Positions 16,492-24,643 of a stretch of 61,940 nucleotides of DNA are shown piece after piece. Every line of letters starts with the position of its first letter. Position 1 is the first letter of the stretch. Made by a program: the position numbers and the translations under genes. A model generated the notes under the pieces. That model ran no database searches. It was not told the origin of the DNA and worked only from the letters and a program-made list of their open reading frames with translations. Source of the stretch: an uncultured Clostridia bacterium (GTDB lineage Bacteria > Bacillota > Clostridia > Oscillospirales > CAG-272); NCBI GenBank assembly GCA_947630625.1, contig CANRIL010000012.1, forward strand, positions 1 to 61,940. The letters are read 5' to 3'.

Positions 16492-17415
16492 ATGAAGGTA
16501 AACGAACAGAAATACGAAACCGAGCGCGAGATGCTTGAATATATAAACGGCAGGGAAGCCGAATTCGAGTCCCAGCTCGCGGCGGCAGCGTCCGGGATAC
16601 TGTCGTGGGGGCGCAGGACCGTCACGCTGTCGGGTCCGTCGTGCTCCGGCAAGACGACGACGGCGAAAAAGCTGATCGGGGCGCTGACGGCGGCGGGCGT
16701 CCGCGCGCACGTCGTCAGCATCGACGATTTTTACAAAAACCGCGAGAACGCAGTCTACAAAATCGGGCGCGACGGCAAGCTGAAGCCAGATTACGAGACG
16801 GTCAGGTCGATCGACCTTGACGCGTTTTCGGAGTTCGTTCTGCGCCTGCGGTCGTATAACAGAGCCGAAAATGCGCCGCTGCGCGTGCCTGTATTCGACT
16901 TTGCGAGCGGCAGGCGGACGGGGGAGCGCGAGCTTTGGCCGGAGGACGGCGACATCATCATCTTCGAGGGGATACAGGCGATATACCCGGAGATCGTGTC
17001 GCTTCTGCCGACCGAGATGAACGTCAGCGTCCATATTTCCGTCGCGGAGCCGCTTTCGGTCGGCGGGGAAGTGTTCATGCCGGAGGATATAAGGCTCATC
17101 CGCCGCCTCGTCAGGGATTATAATTACCGCTCCGCCCTGCCGGAGACGACGTTTTATCTCTGGGACGACGTGCGCGAGAACGAGATTTTGAATATCGAGC
17201 CGTACTGCGCCGGATGCGACTTTTTGATAAATTCGCTTCTGCCGTATGAACTCGGCGTCATAAAGCCGTATCTTTTCGGCGTGCTCGGGAAACTCAGCGA
17301 ACAGAGCGAATATTACGAGCGCGCGCAGAAAATACGCGGCACACTTTTGGGAGTCAGGGAAATACCGCTCGGCCTCGTGCCGGAGGGGTCGGTCTTCCGC
17401 GAATTTTTAAACTGA
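16492..17415 (+). CDS. Uridine kinase-like nucleoside kinase
   Basis: 307 residues with Walker A GPSCSGKTTT (near residue 48), a VSIDDFYKNR substrate-loop (near 80) and IIIFEGIQAIYPE (near 158), as in the Udk/phosphoribulokinase superfamily. Related clostridial proteins often carry an N-terminal TGS-like domain of ~200 residues, which is missing here, so the protein is a compact form. The ATG at 16492 is preferred to the upstream frame opening at 16447. It probably phosphorylates uridine/cytidine, but the substrate is inferred. yabM follows 26 bp later. Confidence 0.82.
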   Translation: MKVNEQKYETEREMLEYINGREAEFESQLAAAASGILSWGRRTVTLSGPSCSGKTTTAKKLIGALTAAGVRAHVVSIDDFYKNRENAVYKIGRDGKLKPDYETVRSIDLDAFSEFVLRLRSYNRAENAPLRVPVFDFASGRRTGERELWPEDGDIIIFEGIQAIYPEIVSLLPTEMNVSVHISVAEPLSVGGEVFMPEDIRLIRRLVRDYNYRSALPETTFYLWDDVRENEILNIEPYCAGCDFLINSLLPYELGVIKPYLFGVLGKLSEQSEYYERAQKIRGTLLGVREIPLGLVPEGSVFREFLN

Positions 17416-17441
17416 ATCCTTTCGGAGGTCATGACAGCATA

Positions 17442-19085
17442 ATGGGAGAAACGAAAGATACGGGCAGGACGAGACGCAGTACGAAGCTGTTTTTTTCCGG
17501 CGTGCTCGTCCTGACGATATCGAACATCGTCAATAAAATTCTCGGCGTCTTTATGAAGGTGCCGCTCATGTACATCGTCGGCGACGAGGGCATGGGATAT
17601 TTCAATCAGGCGTACACGGTATATACGGCGCTGTTTATGATCTCGACGACGGGGCTGCCGACGGCAGTCTCGCTGCTCGTGTCCGAATCGCGCGCGAAGG
17701 GCAACATAAAGGAGACGAAGCGGATATATAACGTCACGCTGACGCTCTTTACGATCATAGGCATCATCGGCACCGTCATAATGATGGCGGGCGCGGGCGT
17801 TTTTTCCGACCTCACAAAGTCGCCGAACGCCAAGCTGAGCATCATCTTCCTCGGTCCGACGATGTTTTTCATCTGCATTTCAAGCGCGCTGCGCGGTTAC
17901 TTCCAGGGGTACCAGCACATGGTTCCGATGGCGGTGTCAGAGCTGATAGAGTCGATAATGAAGGTCGTCGTCGGCATCATATTCGCGCTCTGGGCGATAG
18001 ATCAGGGGCTCGGCGTGCCGTACGTCGCCGCTTACGCGATCCTCGGCGTCACCGTCGGCGTCGCGCTCGGGATGATATATCTGCTCCTGTCGAAGTTTTT
18101 CTTCAAGGCGAAAAAATATGACGAAGAATATTATATTGAAGGCTATGTCGAAACAGTCTCGCCGCGCAGGCGAATTCTGAAGCGGCTCATCTGGGTGGCG
18201 GTGCCGATAACGATAAGCTCCTCGATGATGAGCGTCACCGAAATGATAGACCTCGTCATACTCATGGATAGACTTATCTTTATCGGGCATACGCAGGAGA
18301 CGGCGAATGCCGTCTACGGCATCTGGAAAAATACGGTCGTCCCGCTGTTTGACCTGCCGCCCGTGCTCATTTATCCGATCTCGTATTCGCTCGTCCCGAT
18401 GATAAGGACGACGCTCGCGCAAAACGACAGGGAGCGCACCTCGCTATATATGCACACCTCGCTGCGCATCTCGTCGATAATGGCTGTCCCGTGCGCGCTC
18501 GGAATGTCCGTCATGGCGCATCCGATAATCAGGATGATATTCGGCAAGGATATGGCGGATACGGGCGCGCCGCTCCTGACGCTGCTCGCTCCCGCGATCT
18601 TCTTCCTCTGCCTGCTCTCCGTGACGAACGCGCTTCTGCAGGCGAACGGATATGAGCGCAAGCCGATATATTCAATGATCGCCGGCGCGCTCGTAAAGCT
18701 CGTTCTGACGTACATACTCGTCGGAATACCGAGCATCGGCATGAGCGGCGTGCCGATAAGCACGTTCTTCTCGTATCTGACGCTCTCGTGCATGAACGTT
18801 TATTTCCTCGTGAAGTACGTGCATGTCAAGCTCGACTTTGACAGGATGTTCGTGCGCCCGATCCTCTCCGGCGTCGCGTGCGCGGTGTCCGCATACGCCG
18901 TATATTATCTTCTGTCGGGCATCACGAATTATATCGTCTCGATGTTTGCCGGAATAATCGTCGGCGCCGCCGTTTATATCGTGATAATCTTCGCGACGAA
19001 GACGATCTCGGAGGACGACATCCGCCTCATCCCGAAGGGCGAGCGCATACTCGCGAAGTTCCACCGCAAAAAGGGAGCGGAGTAA
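17442..19085 (+). CDS. yabM: SpoVB/MurJ-family flippase (YabM-like)
   Basis: 547 residues with about 14 predicted membrane helices and the MOP-exporter pattern (SNIVNKILGVFMKVPL near residue 26; paired helices throughout). The family moves lipid-linked precursors such as lipid II across the membrane, and SpoVB members act in spore cortex synthesis. The neighbours mazG, hup, rqcP, yabP, yabQ and divIC match the Bacillus yabM-yabN-yabO-yabP-yabQ-divIC group, so the YabM name rests on synteny. The gene's 3' end is copied twice in the following gap. Confidence 0.88.
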   Translation: MGETKDTGRTRRSTKLFFSGVLVLTISNIVNKILGVFMKVPLMYIVGDEGMGYFNQAYTVYTALFMISTTGLPTAVSLLVSESRAKGNIKETKRIYNVTLTLFTIIGIIGTVIMMAGAGVFSDLTKSPNAKLSIIFLGPTMFFICISSALRGYFQGYQHMVPMAVSELIESIMKVVVGIIFALWAIDQGLGVPYVAAYAILGVTVGVALGMIYLLLSKFFFKAKKYDEEYYIEGYVETVSPRRRILKRLIWVAVPITISSSMMSVTEMIDLVILMDRLIFIGHTQETANAVYGIWKNTVVPLFDLPPVLIYPISYSLVPMIRTTLAQNDRERTSLYMHTSLRISSIMAVPCALGMSVMAHPIIRMIFGKDMADTGAPLLTLLAPAIFFLCLLSVTNALLQANGYERKPIYSMIAGALVKLVLTYILVGIPSIGMSGVPISTFFSYLTLSCMNVYFLVKYVHVKLDFDRMFVRPILSGVACAVSAYAVYYLLSGITNYIVSMFAGIIVGAAVYIVIIFATKTISEDDIRLIPKGERILAKFHRKKGAE

Positions 19086-19216
19086 TATAAAGACATTCGC
19101 CTCATCCCGCTGTGGGAGCGGGTCATCGCAAATGGAAGCAGAAATGATATAAAATGCGACATCGGCTCATCCCAGCGGGTGAAGGTGCCATCGCGGAGCT
19201 TTCACCTCAAATAAGG
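19017..19216 (+). repeat. Degenerate tandem copies of the yabM 3' end
   Basis: The last ~70 bp of yabM beginning GACATCCGCCTCATCCCG (19017) recur at 19092 (GACATTCGCCTCATCCCG) and more weakly at 19158 (GACATCGGCTCATCCC), spacing 75 and 66 bp. Matching blocks GGCGAGCGCAT-CTCGC and the AT-rich region after the stop are also kept. Confidence 0.88.
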
Positions 19217-19244
19217 TATATTTAATTAAAGGAAGCAAAATAAT

Positions 19245-20054
19245 ATGAATGAAAAAGCTGCAAAATTGCTCGGCAAAGACAAATATACGTTTGACGACCT
19301 CTGCGCGATCATGGAAATTCTGCGCGGAGAGGGCGGCTGCCCGTGGGATCGGGAACAGACGCACGAGTCGATCAGAAACAGCCTGATCGAGGAAACATAT
19401 GAGGCTGTCGAGGGCATCGACACCGGCGACATGACGCTTTTGTGCGAGGAACTGGGAGATGTGCTCCTTCAGGTCGTCTTCCACGCGGAGCTCGAACGTG
19501 AGCGCGGCGTCTTCGACATCGGCGACGTAACGACGGGCATCTGCAAAAAGATGATACTGCGCCACCCGCACATATTCGCGGACGCGAAGGCGGAGACGAG
19601 CGAGGACGTTGTCGGCGCGTGGGATCGCATCAAGGCGGAGGAAAAAAAGCGCCGCACGACATCGGAAAAGCTGCGCTCGATCCCCGGCTCACTCCCGGCG
19701 CTGATGCGCGCGGACAAGCTCGGTTCTGTGTCAAAGAAGGCGGGATTCGACTTTGAGTGCATGGACGACGCGTTTGGAAAAATCGAAGAGGAGACGGCGG
19801 AAGTCAAGGCGGAGCTTTGCTCCGGCAACATGGACGCGCTGACGGAGGAGATCGGGGACTTGCTGCTCGCCGTCGTCAACACGGCGCGGCTCGCCGGTGT
19901 CGATTCCGAGCGCGCGCTTTCGCTCGCGTGCGATAAATACGTGGGGAGGTTCGAGCGCCTTGAAAAAGCAGTCGCAGATGAAGGTAAGCGGACCGAAGAG
20001 CTGACGATGGCGGAGCTTGACCGCGTGTGGGATTCGGTCAAACACGAAAAATAA
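19245..20054 (+). CDS. mazG: Nucleoside triphosphate pyrophosphohydrolase MazG
   Basis: 269 residues with two MazG-type all-alpha domains. The first shows GGCPWDREQTHESIR (near residue 27) and the EE..E..EELGDVL metal-binding pattern (EETYEAVEGID, then CEELGDVLLQVV). The second shows ETAEVKAEL and EEIGDLLLAVVN. MazG hydrolyses (d)NTPs to monophosphates and has been tied to (p)ppGpp control. AAGGAAGC lies upstream of the ATG. The yabM-mazG-hup-rqcP order is usual for the class. Length matches the two-domain form. Confidence 0.95.
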   Translation: MNEKAAKLLGKDKYTFDDLCAIMEILRGEGGCPWDREQTHESIRNSLIEETYEAVEGIDTGDMTLLCEELGDVLLQVVFHAELERERGVFDIGDVTTGICKKMILRHPHIFADAKAETSEDVVGAWDRIKAEEKKRRTTSEKLRSIPGSLPALMRADKLGSVSKKAGFDFECMDDAFGKIEEETAEVKAELCSGNMDALTEEIGDLLLAVVNTARLAGVDSERALSLACDKYVGRFERLEKAVADEGKRTEELTMAELDRVWDSVKHEK

Positions 20055-20087
20055 AGGAAATTCGAGATAAAATATTCCGATTAACTA

Positions 20088-20116
20088 TTGCATTAGTTCC
20101 GGCACTGTGGTATAAT
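20088..20116 (+). promoter_or_regulatory. Promoter of hup
   Basis: TTGCAT (20088-20093), 17 bp, TATAAT (20111-20116) with the extended -10 TGG. It sits 43 bp before the hup ATG, so hup has its own strong promoter inside the yabM-divIC group. Confidence 0.85.
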
Positions 20117-20158
20117 AATCAAAGTAATGATGACAAAAAATTTGAAAGGAATGACACA

Positions 20159-20431
20159 ATGAATAAAAACCAGCTCGTAAACGAAGTCGCGGCAAAGGCG
20201 AACATCAAGAAGAAGGACGCCGAGGCCGCAGTCTCTGCTGTATTTGATACTATCGCGGAAGCTCTCGCGAACGACGATAAGGTTCAGGTCGTTGGGTTTG
20301 GAACGTTCAAGGTAAAGCACAGAGAAGCGCATGAGGGCAGAAACCCCGCAACAGGCGCGAACATCATGATCGAAGCTTCCAACACCCCCGTATTCACGGC
20401 AGGACAGACTCTTAAGAAAAAGGTCAACTGA
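20159..20431 (+). CDS. hup: DNA-binding protein HU
   Basis: 90 residues of the HU/IHF family with the typical N terminus MNKNQLVNEVAAKANIKKKD, the GFGTFKVKHR strand and the beta-arm region RNPATGANIMIEAS (near 62-75). HU bends and compacts DNA. A GAAAGGA ribosome site lies 8 bp before the ATG at 20159. The upstream part of the frame is not coding. It has its own promoter and is followed by a hairpin that may act as a terminator. Confidence 0.98.
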   Translation: MNKNQLVNEVAAKANIKKKDAEAAVSAVFDTIAEALANDDKVQVVGFGTFKVKHREAHEGRNPATGANIMIEASNTPVFTAGQTLKKKVN

Positions 20432-20462
20432 ATTATTTCAATTTAATAATATCAACGCTGAT

Positions 20463-20502
20463 GGCGGTATCCCGTTCGGGATGCCGCCGTCAATGCGTTT
20501 TA
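20463..20502 (+). terminator. Hairpin after hup, probable terminator
   Basis: A 12-bp stem with one G-T pair (20463-20474 with 20477-20488) lies 32 bp past the hup stop, followed by GTCAATGCGTTTT. The U-tract is short, so read-through into rqcP is likely. Confidence 0.5.
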
Positions 20503-20513
20503 GGGGAAAAGTT

Positions 20514-20557
20514 CGATTTTCCGACACGCCGGGACGAAATTCGATATCGGAAAATCG
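20514..20557 (+). promoter_or_regulatory. Inverted repeat in the rqcP leader
   Basis: CGATTTTCCGA (20514-20524) pairs perfectly with TCGGAAAATCG (20547-20557) around a 22-nt loop, 20 bp before the rqcP start. It could be an RNA hairpin that affects rqcP expression or an operator. No family was recognised. Confidence 0.5.
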
Positions 20558-20576
20558 TACGTTTGGGGGAGACTTG

Positions 20577-20819
20577 ATGAGACTTGACAAATTCCTGAAG
20601 GTTTCGCGTATCATAAAGCGCCGGACGGTCGCGAACAACGCGTGCGACGCCGACCACGTAAACGTGAACGGCAGGCGCGCGAAGGCGTCATACGACGTGA
20701 AGGTCGGAGACGTGCTTGAGATCACGTTCGGAACAAAGACGCTTCGCGTCCGTGTGCGCGAGGTAAAGGACAACGTCGGAAAGGCGGACGCCGATTCGAT
20801 GTACGAGGTCATAGAATAA
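20577..20819 (+). CDS. rqcP: S4-domain ribosome quality control protein RqcP (YabO/HslR-like)
   Basis: 80 residues that are a single S4 RNA-binding domain (MRLDKFLKVSRIIKRRTVAN at the N terminus). RqcP binds the 50S subunit with RqcH and helps alanine-tail synthesis on stalled peptides. The ATG at 20577 follows GGGGGAGA. It lies in the yabN-yabO-yabP order of Bacillus. Size and motif match closely. A 44-bp inverted repeat lies in its leader. Confidence 0.93.
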   Translation: MRLDKFLKVSRIIKRRTVANNACDADHVNVNGRRAKASYDVKVGDVLEITFGTKTLRVRVREVKDNVGKADADSMYEVIE

Positions 20820-20913
20820 ACAAGCCGCGCATATATTTTCATCAGATGAAAACGGCGGACGGTTTTTACATCGTCCGCTGAAAGAAAAATGGGAAGCGTG
20901 GTACGGTTATTTT

Positions 20914-21189
20914 ATGGAAGGCGAACGTAAGACACACGGGATCAGCATTTGCGAGCGGGGCGCGGTCGTTCTGACCGGCATCCTCTCGATCGACGGGTTT
21001 GATGAGGAAAACATCATCATGAGGACGGCGGAGGAAGACGGGCTCTCGATACAGGGTCACGAGCTTCACGTAGACAAGTTCGACTCCGAAACGGGGGATA
21101 TGACGGTCAGCGGAAAGATCGACGCCGTTGTGTATTACGACATAAAGCGCAGGCGTACCTCGGGGATACTCTCCCGCAAGCGGGGATAA
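20914..21189 (+). CDS. yabP: Sporulation protein YabP
   Basis: 91 residues with the YabP-family pattern (LSIDGFDEENIIMRTAEEDG near 24-43, IQGHELHVDKFD, and VSGKIDAVVYYD near 65-76). YabP is expressed in the mother cell in Bacillus and is needed with YabQ for normal spore cortex. The ribosome site is weak. yabQ follows after 3 bp, consistent with co-transcription. Confidence 0.88.
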   Translation: MEGERKTHGISICERGAVVLTGILSIDGFDEENIIMRTAEEDGLSIQGHELHVDKFDSETGDMTVSGKIDAVVYYDIKRRRTSGILSRKRG

Positions 21190-21192
21190 AGC

Positions 21193-21834
21193 TTGAACGT
21201 CAGCATCGGCGGGCACATAGCGCTCCTTTGTTATTCGTTTTTCGTCGGGCTCGCCCTCGGCGCGCTCTACGACGCGGTGAGGCTGCTGCGCACGTTTTTC
21301 GGGCTCGGCATAGATTTTACGGTGTCGCCCCTGCTCGAAAGGGTCACGCCCCCGATAATCGGGAAACGGAAGAAAAAAGAGAGGCGCGCGGGGAGAGCTG
21401 CCGCGGCGACGGCGGCGATATTCCTCTTTGACATACTTTATATGACGGCAGCGACCGCCGTGACCGTGATATTCATCTATCACGCCTCGAGCGGGACGCC
21501 GCGCGGCTTCGCGCTGCTCGGTGAGGCCGTCGGATTTATCCTCTATATGAAGACGGCGGGAAAGCTGACCGCGGCCGCCGCGTCGCTCATATTTTTCGCG
21601 GTCGACACCGTTTTGCGGTATATAGTCTATTTCACATTGACGCCGCTGCGGTTCGTCTCTAGGGCTTTGATGCGTGCGCTCCGCGCCGTATATAGGGCGA
21701 CCGTGCTTCGCGCGGCGCTCGCGGCGGCGGGGAAGATATCGTCGGCGCGCGAGGCGCAGATTATAAACAAAAGACTTAAAAAGACGCTCGGAGAGATCGC
21801 TTTGTCGGTCGGTTCGGGCGGGACGGAGAGATAG
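21193..21834 (+). CDS. yabQ: Spore cortex protein YabQ
   Basis: 213 residues: an N-terminal helix with the YabQ signature (FFVGLALGALYDAVRLLR near 16-33), a basic loop, then two or three further membrane helices. YabQ is a mother-cell membrane protein needed for cortex formation. The start codon is TTG at 21193 after GGGGATAA. It overlaps nothing and sits between yabP and divIC. The basic insert GKRKKKERRAGR (near 57-68) is probably cytoplasmic. Confidence 0.88.
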   Translation: MNVSIGGHIALLCYSFFVGLALGALYDAVRLLRTFFGLGIDFTVSPLLERVTPPIIGKRKKKERRAGRAAAATAAIFLFDILYMTAATAVTVIFIYHASSGTPRGFALLGEAVGFILYMKTAGKLTAAAASLIFFAVDTVLRYIVYFTLTPLRFVSRALMRALRAVYRATVLRAALAAAGKISSAREAQIINKRLKKTLGEIALSVGSGGTER

Positions 21835-21835
21835 C

Positions 21836-22123
21836 ATGTTCGATTCGGTACTCGAAAATATATTCTTCAAAATGGCTGTTGTCGTTATGGTCGTGTTCTG
21901 CGTCATGACGCTTTTCTCGACGAATGCAAAGGCGGAAAAGCTGCGCGAGGAAAACGAAAAGCTTGAGGCGCTGATCGAAGATTATAACGAACAGATCATG
22001 TCTATTGAAAACGACCTTAAAGCGCCGATTGACGACGATTACATCATCAGGATCGCGCGCCGCCGCCTCAACATGCGTCTGCCCGAGGAGATAGTTTTTG
22101 TAACGAACGTGCCGAACAAATAA
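21836..22123 (+). CDS. divIC: Septum formation initiator DivIC/FtsB-like
   Basis: 95 residues: short cytoplasmic N terminus, one membrane helix (about 12-30), then a coiled coil (KAEKLREENEKLEALIEDYNE) and the C-terminal motif DDDYIIRIARRRLNMRLPEE typical of DivIC/FtsB. It joins FtsL and DivIB/FtsQ in the divisome. GGAGAGATAGC precedes the ATG. It is the last gene of the yabM-divIC group, followed by a short repeat and a strong terminator. Confidence 0.93.
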   Translation: MFDSVLENIFFKMAVVVMVVFCVMTLFSTNAKAEKLREENEKLEALIEDYNEQIMSIENDLKAPIDDDYIIRIARRRLNMRLPEEIVFVTNVPNK

Positions 22124-22126
22124 AAT

Positions 22127-22187
22127 CGCGGAATTACGACGCGGAATTGCGACGCGGAATCACGACGCGGAATATAAATCGCGGAAA
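22127..22187 (+). repeat. 13-bp tandem repeat after divIC
   Basis: CGCGGAATTACGA and close variants start at 22127, 22140, 22153, 22166 and 22180 (spacing 13-14 bp), directly after the divIC stop codon. Confidence 0.85.
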
Positions 22188-22193
22188 ATAGCT

Positions 22194-22227
22194 CCGCCCG
22201 AGGTTTTGCCCCGGGCGGTATTTTTTT
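22194..22227 (+). terminator. Intrinsic terminator of the yabM-divIC group
   Basis: CCGCCCG (22194-22200) pairs with CGGGCGG (22212-22218), followed by a run of seven T (22221-22227). It is the strongest terminator in this part of the window. Confidence 0.9.
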
Positions 22228-22559
22228 GTGGGTAGGGGAGACGCGCTCGGCTCTATCGGGCAAACGCGACGCAAAAAAGCGTGTCTGCCTTACGCTTGAT
22301 CAGCCTGACAAGGCGGAAAAATGCGCCCTGAACCGGACGCGACAAAAAAACGCGCTCTGCCGTATCATTTTCGCAGAACGCAAGGGAAAAACCGCGTCAT
22401 TCCTTAAAATAAATGCGACGGGGAAGCGGTGATCCGCGCGGACGCTCGGCGGGCGCGGCGGATTTTCGCATCGGACAGCCGCGGAAAAATTATATTTCGC
22501 GAACCTACGCCAAAAAAGCGCTGTCGGGTTTTCGCTCTCATGAAATCTCAATATCGCAC
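22228..22559. other. Gene-free spacer with one decayed repeat pair
   Basis: No gene is supported here. The block GCGACGCAAAAAAGCG..CTGCC near 22267 returns as GCGACAAAAAAACGCG..CTGCC near 22338, a decayed repeat. The rest shows no promoter or structured element that I can defend. Confidence 0.5.
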
Positions 22560-22594
22560 AAAAACATGACCGCCGCGGCAAAATCACGGCGGCC
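22560..22594 (-). terminator. Terminator of the SGNH-lipoprotein operon
   Basis: CCGCCG/CGGCGG stem (22570-22575 with 22587-22592), followed on the minus strand by GTCATGTTTTTG, 11 bp past the stop codon of the lipoprotein gene. Confidence 0.65.
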
Positions 22595-22604
22595 GATTTT
22601 ATGC

Positions 22605-23462
22605 TTATTTTTCGCTCGTTTCGGGGGCGGGGGCGGGCTCGACCTTTTCGGCGTTGTGCGTCCGGATCAGTTCGAGCAGCTTTTTCAGTCCGGTCGTCGA
22701 CAGGCGGGAGGAGCCGCCGTCGCAGTCGGGGCGAAGATATCCGTCAGACGCGGCGAACGCGGACGAGACATCGAGAAAATACGTCCCCGTTTCCTCCGCG
22801 GCGATGAGGATCATGTCGTTATACCGCGCGGCGTCGTAAATGCTGAATCCGGACGACGACGAGCCCGGCAGAAGCGACATACAGATTATGACCGTGTCGG
22901 GCGAAGCGTCCTTTATCGACGAAATGAGCGCGATATATTTTTCGCGGAAATTGCCGAACGCGTTCGAATCCTCAGCCGCCGCGTCCCCCGCGCCGACCGA
23001 GAGCAGCAGATATTCCGGCTTGCGCCGTGATACAAAATCCGCAACGGACAGCTCGCCGCCGTATTCGGCGGAGTATAACGTCGGATTTTCCGACATGACG
23101 GAAAATGAGCCGCCGCGCCCGGTCAGAACGTCGTTCGTTTCTCTGCCGGAGGGGAGCATCGCGTTCGATTTCAGCCCGTAGATCTGAAAATCGCAGATGA
23201 AGACGAATTTTTCAATATATTCGCTTCCCATGTCGTATGAAAGCGGGAGCCGCGCGCCGCCCTCATCAGGCTCCGGCGCATCCGTTTCGCCGCTCTGCGG
23301 CTCCGTCCCTAAATTGATATGTATCGAGCTTAACGGCTTGCGCTTCGTTTCGACCTCCGTGCCTTCGGGCGCGCCGTCACTGCCGCCGCATCCGGCAAAG
23401 AGACATAAAATTGACAAAATCGCGAGCAGCAGCGAGATGCACGTTTTAAATTTTCTTATCAT
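22605..23462 (-). CDS. SGNH-fold lipoprotein, catalytic residues lost
   Basis: About 285 residues. The N terminus is a lipoprotein signal (ISLLLAILSILCLFAGC, lipid cysteine near residue 23), then a low-complexity linker and a C-terminal domain with the layout of clostridial SGNH/GDSL hydrolases. The GDSxxxG block reads CDFQIYGL, the GxND block reads SVGAGD, and the C-terminal DGxH block reads DGGSSRLS, so the nucleophile and the histidine are missing. It is therefore probably a non-catalytic binding protein. The ATG at 23462 overlaps the 3' end of the upstream membrane-protein gene by 17 bp. The SGNH assignment rests on pattern only. Confidence 0.72.
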   Translation of the reverse strand: MIRKFKTCISLLLAILSILCLFAGCGGSDGAPEGTEVETKRKPLSSIHINLGTEPQSGETDAPEPDEGGARLPLSYDMGSEYIEKFVFICDFQIYGLKSNAMLPSGRETNDVLTGRGGSFSVMSENPTLYSAEYGGELSVADFVSRRKPEYLLLSVGAGDAAAEDSNAFGNFREKYIALISSIKDASPDTVIICMSLLPGSSSSGFSIYDAARYNDMILIAAEETGTYFLDVSSAFAASDGYLRPDCDGGSSRLSTTGLKKLLELIRTHNAEKVEPAPAPETSEK

Positions 23463-23931
23463 AGATAGATTTATATTCGGACGCGTCGGTGTCGGCATTT
23501 TTCACCGCACGGCGGACGGCGAAGACGATGGCGCAGATGAAGGCGTACACGAGCGTGTATGAAAGCAGGAGGATTATCGTCAGCCCGTTGCTCGCGCGGT
23601 AATCGGACGCGTTTATGAAGAGGACAAAAAACGACACGGCGAGCGTGACGTAATGGATCGCGACGCGCAGCGCCATATTCAGCTTTTTCACGGTCAGGAT
23701 CAGATTTGCGACGTTGATGATGAATGAGAACGCGAGGACGATGAGGATCGTCGAAAGCCGCGGGATCATTTTCGTTGTGCCGTAGTTGAGCGCCGCGCCG
23801 CCGATGTATAAAAACAGCGTTATAACGGTGAAATAAAGCGTGGTCGGGTAGATGAGTTTGGTTAACAGACGGGGGAATATGTTTTTCTTCGGTTCCGGGG
23901 TGGGTTTTTTCGGGTCCTGTATGTTTTTCAT
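23446..23931 (-). CDS. Four-helix membrane protein (DUF3021-like)
   Basis: 161 residues: a polar N terminus rich in K and P (MKNIQDPKKPTPEPKKNI), then four predicted membrane helices (near 27-48, 58-80, 88-105, 117-140) and a polar tail. The layout resembles DUF3021 proteins, but the match is by topology and I hold it loosely. It shares a transcript with the SGNH lipoprotein, whose start overlaps its end. No catalytic motif is seen. A GGAGG site precedes the ATG. Confidence 0.7.
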   Translation of the reverse strand: MKNIQDPKKPTPEPKKNIFPRLLTKLIYPTTLYFTVITLFLYIGGAALNYGTTKMIPRLSTILIVLAFSFIINVANLILTVKKLNMALRVAIHYVTLAVSFFVLFINASDYRASNGLTIILLLSYTLVYAFICAIVFAVRRAVKNADTDASEYKSIYDKKI

Positions 23932-23974
23932 CGCGAAAGCCTCCGCGCAAAATCTTCACATAATAATATATATT

Positions 23975-24003
23975 AATATACCATAACGCGGCGGAGCTTT
24001 CAA
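23975..24003 (-). promoter_or_regulatory. Promoter of the DUF3021-like/SGNH operon
   Basis: TTGAAA (23998-24003), 17 bp, TATATT (23975-23980) on the minus strand, with the extended -10 TGG. It sits 44 bp before the ATG. Confidence 0.78.
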
Positions 24004-24643
24004 GTATGAGCGCGCATTTTTCAGAAAATTCGGCGGGGAGGTGGGCTGTATTTGGCAGTTATGTAAGTTTGAGGCATGCTGGCTGGCGGCGTGTTTGCGT
24101 TCGGTCATGGGACGGTGGGGATAAAAACGTCAGCGAAGGTGGGGAGGGAGAAGCCGAGCGGAAGAACGGCGGCGAAGGAGGGGAGGGGGAAGCCGAGCGG
24201 TATAACAGCGTCTAAGAAGGAGAAGGGGGAAACCGCGCTTCGCGCGGGAGCCGTGTGCCGATTGTGTGAACCATGCCGGTTGAGTGCGCGTCACAAGCTC
24301 GCACGTTCGCGGAACCGAAGCCGAGCGGCAGCGCGCCTCCGCTTGAATTCGCAAAATAACCCGCGCTCCGCGCGGGAACCCGATGCCGAGCGGCAATCCG
24401 TTTCAATTTAAAAGCACGTGAGCCGAAGCAGCAACAAAACATCGCCGTTTGAGCGCGTGAAATCCGAACGACAAGCGGAAGCCGTTTGATTGCATGAAAT
24501 CCGAACGACAAGCGGCAAGCCATCCCCGTTTGAGCGCGCGGAGCCGACGCAGAGCGGCAAACCCCGCACCGCGCAAAACCGACGCCGAGCGCCCCCCTTT
24601 AAACCTGCCGCACAAAACCCGCGCCGCGCGCGGGTGGCACCGA
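24004..24643. repeat. Gene-free 640-bp block of degenerate repeats
   Basis: No gene is supported. Two repeat families are visible: GCCGAGCGG with A/T-rich and purine-rich linkers (24140-24400), and a ~40-55-bp unit CCGTTTGAGCGCGTGAAATC followed by CGAACGACAAGCGG (24445-24545) that is repeated nearly exactly once and decays on both sides. Short GCGCGGG-type hairpins recur. Open frames across it are repeats, not proteins. It follows the M23 peptidase stop codon (minus strand). Confidence 0.75.

Noticed and set aside
22413..23030. 205-residue plus-strand open frame
   Set aside because: It overlaps the lipoprotein gene on the other strand, has no start context and no recognisable motif.
24076..24411. 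111-residue open frame in the repeat block
   Set aside because: It is made of the repeat units themselves, with no start site. Base composition is that of the repeat, not of coding DNA.
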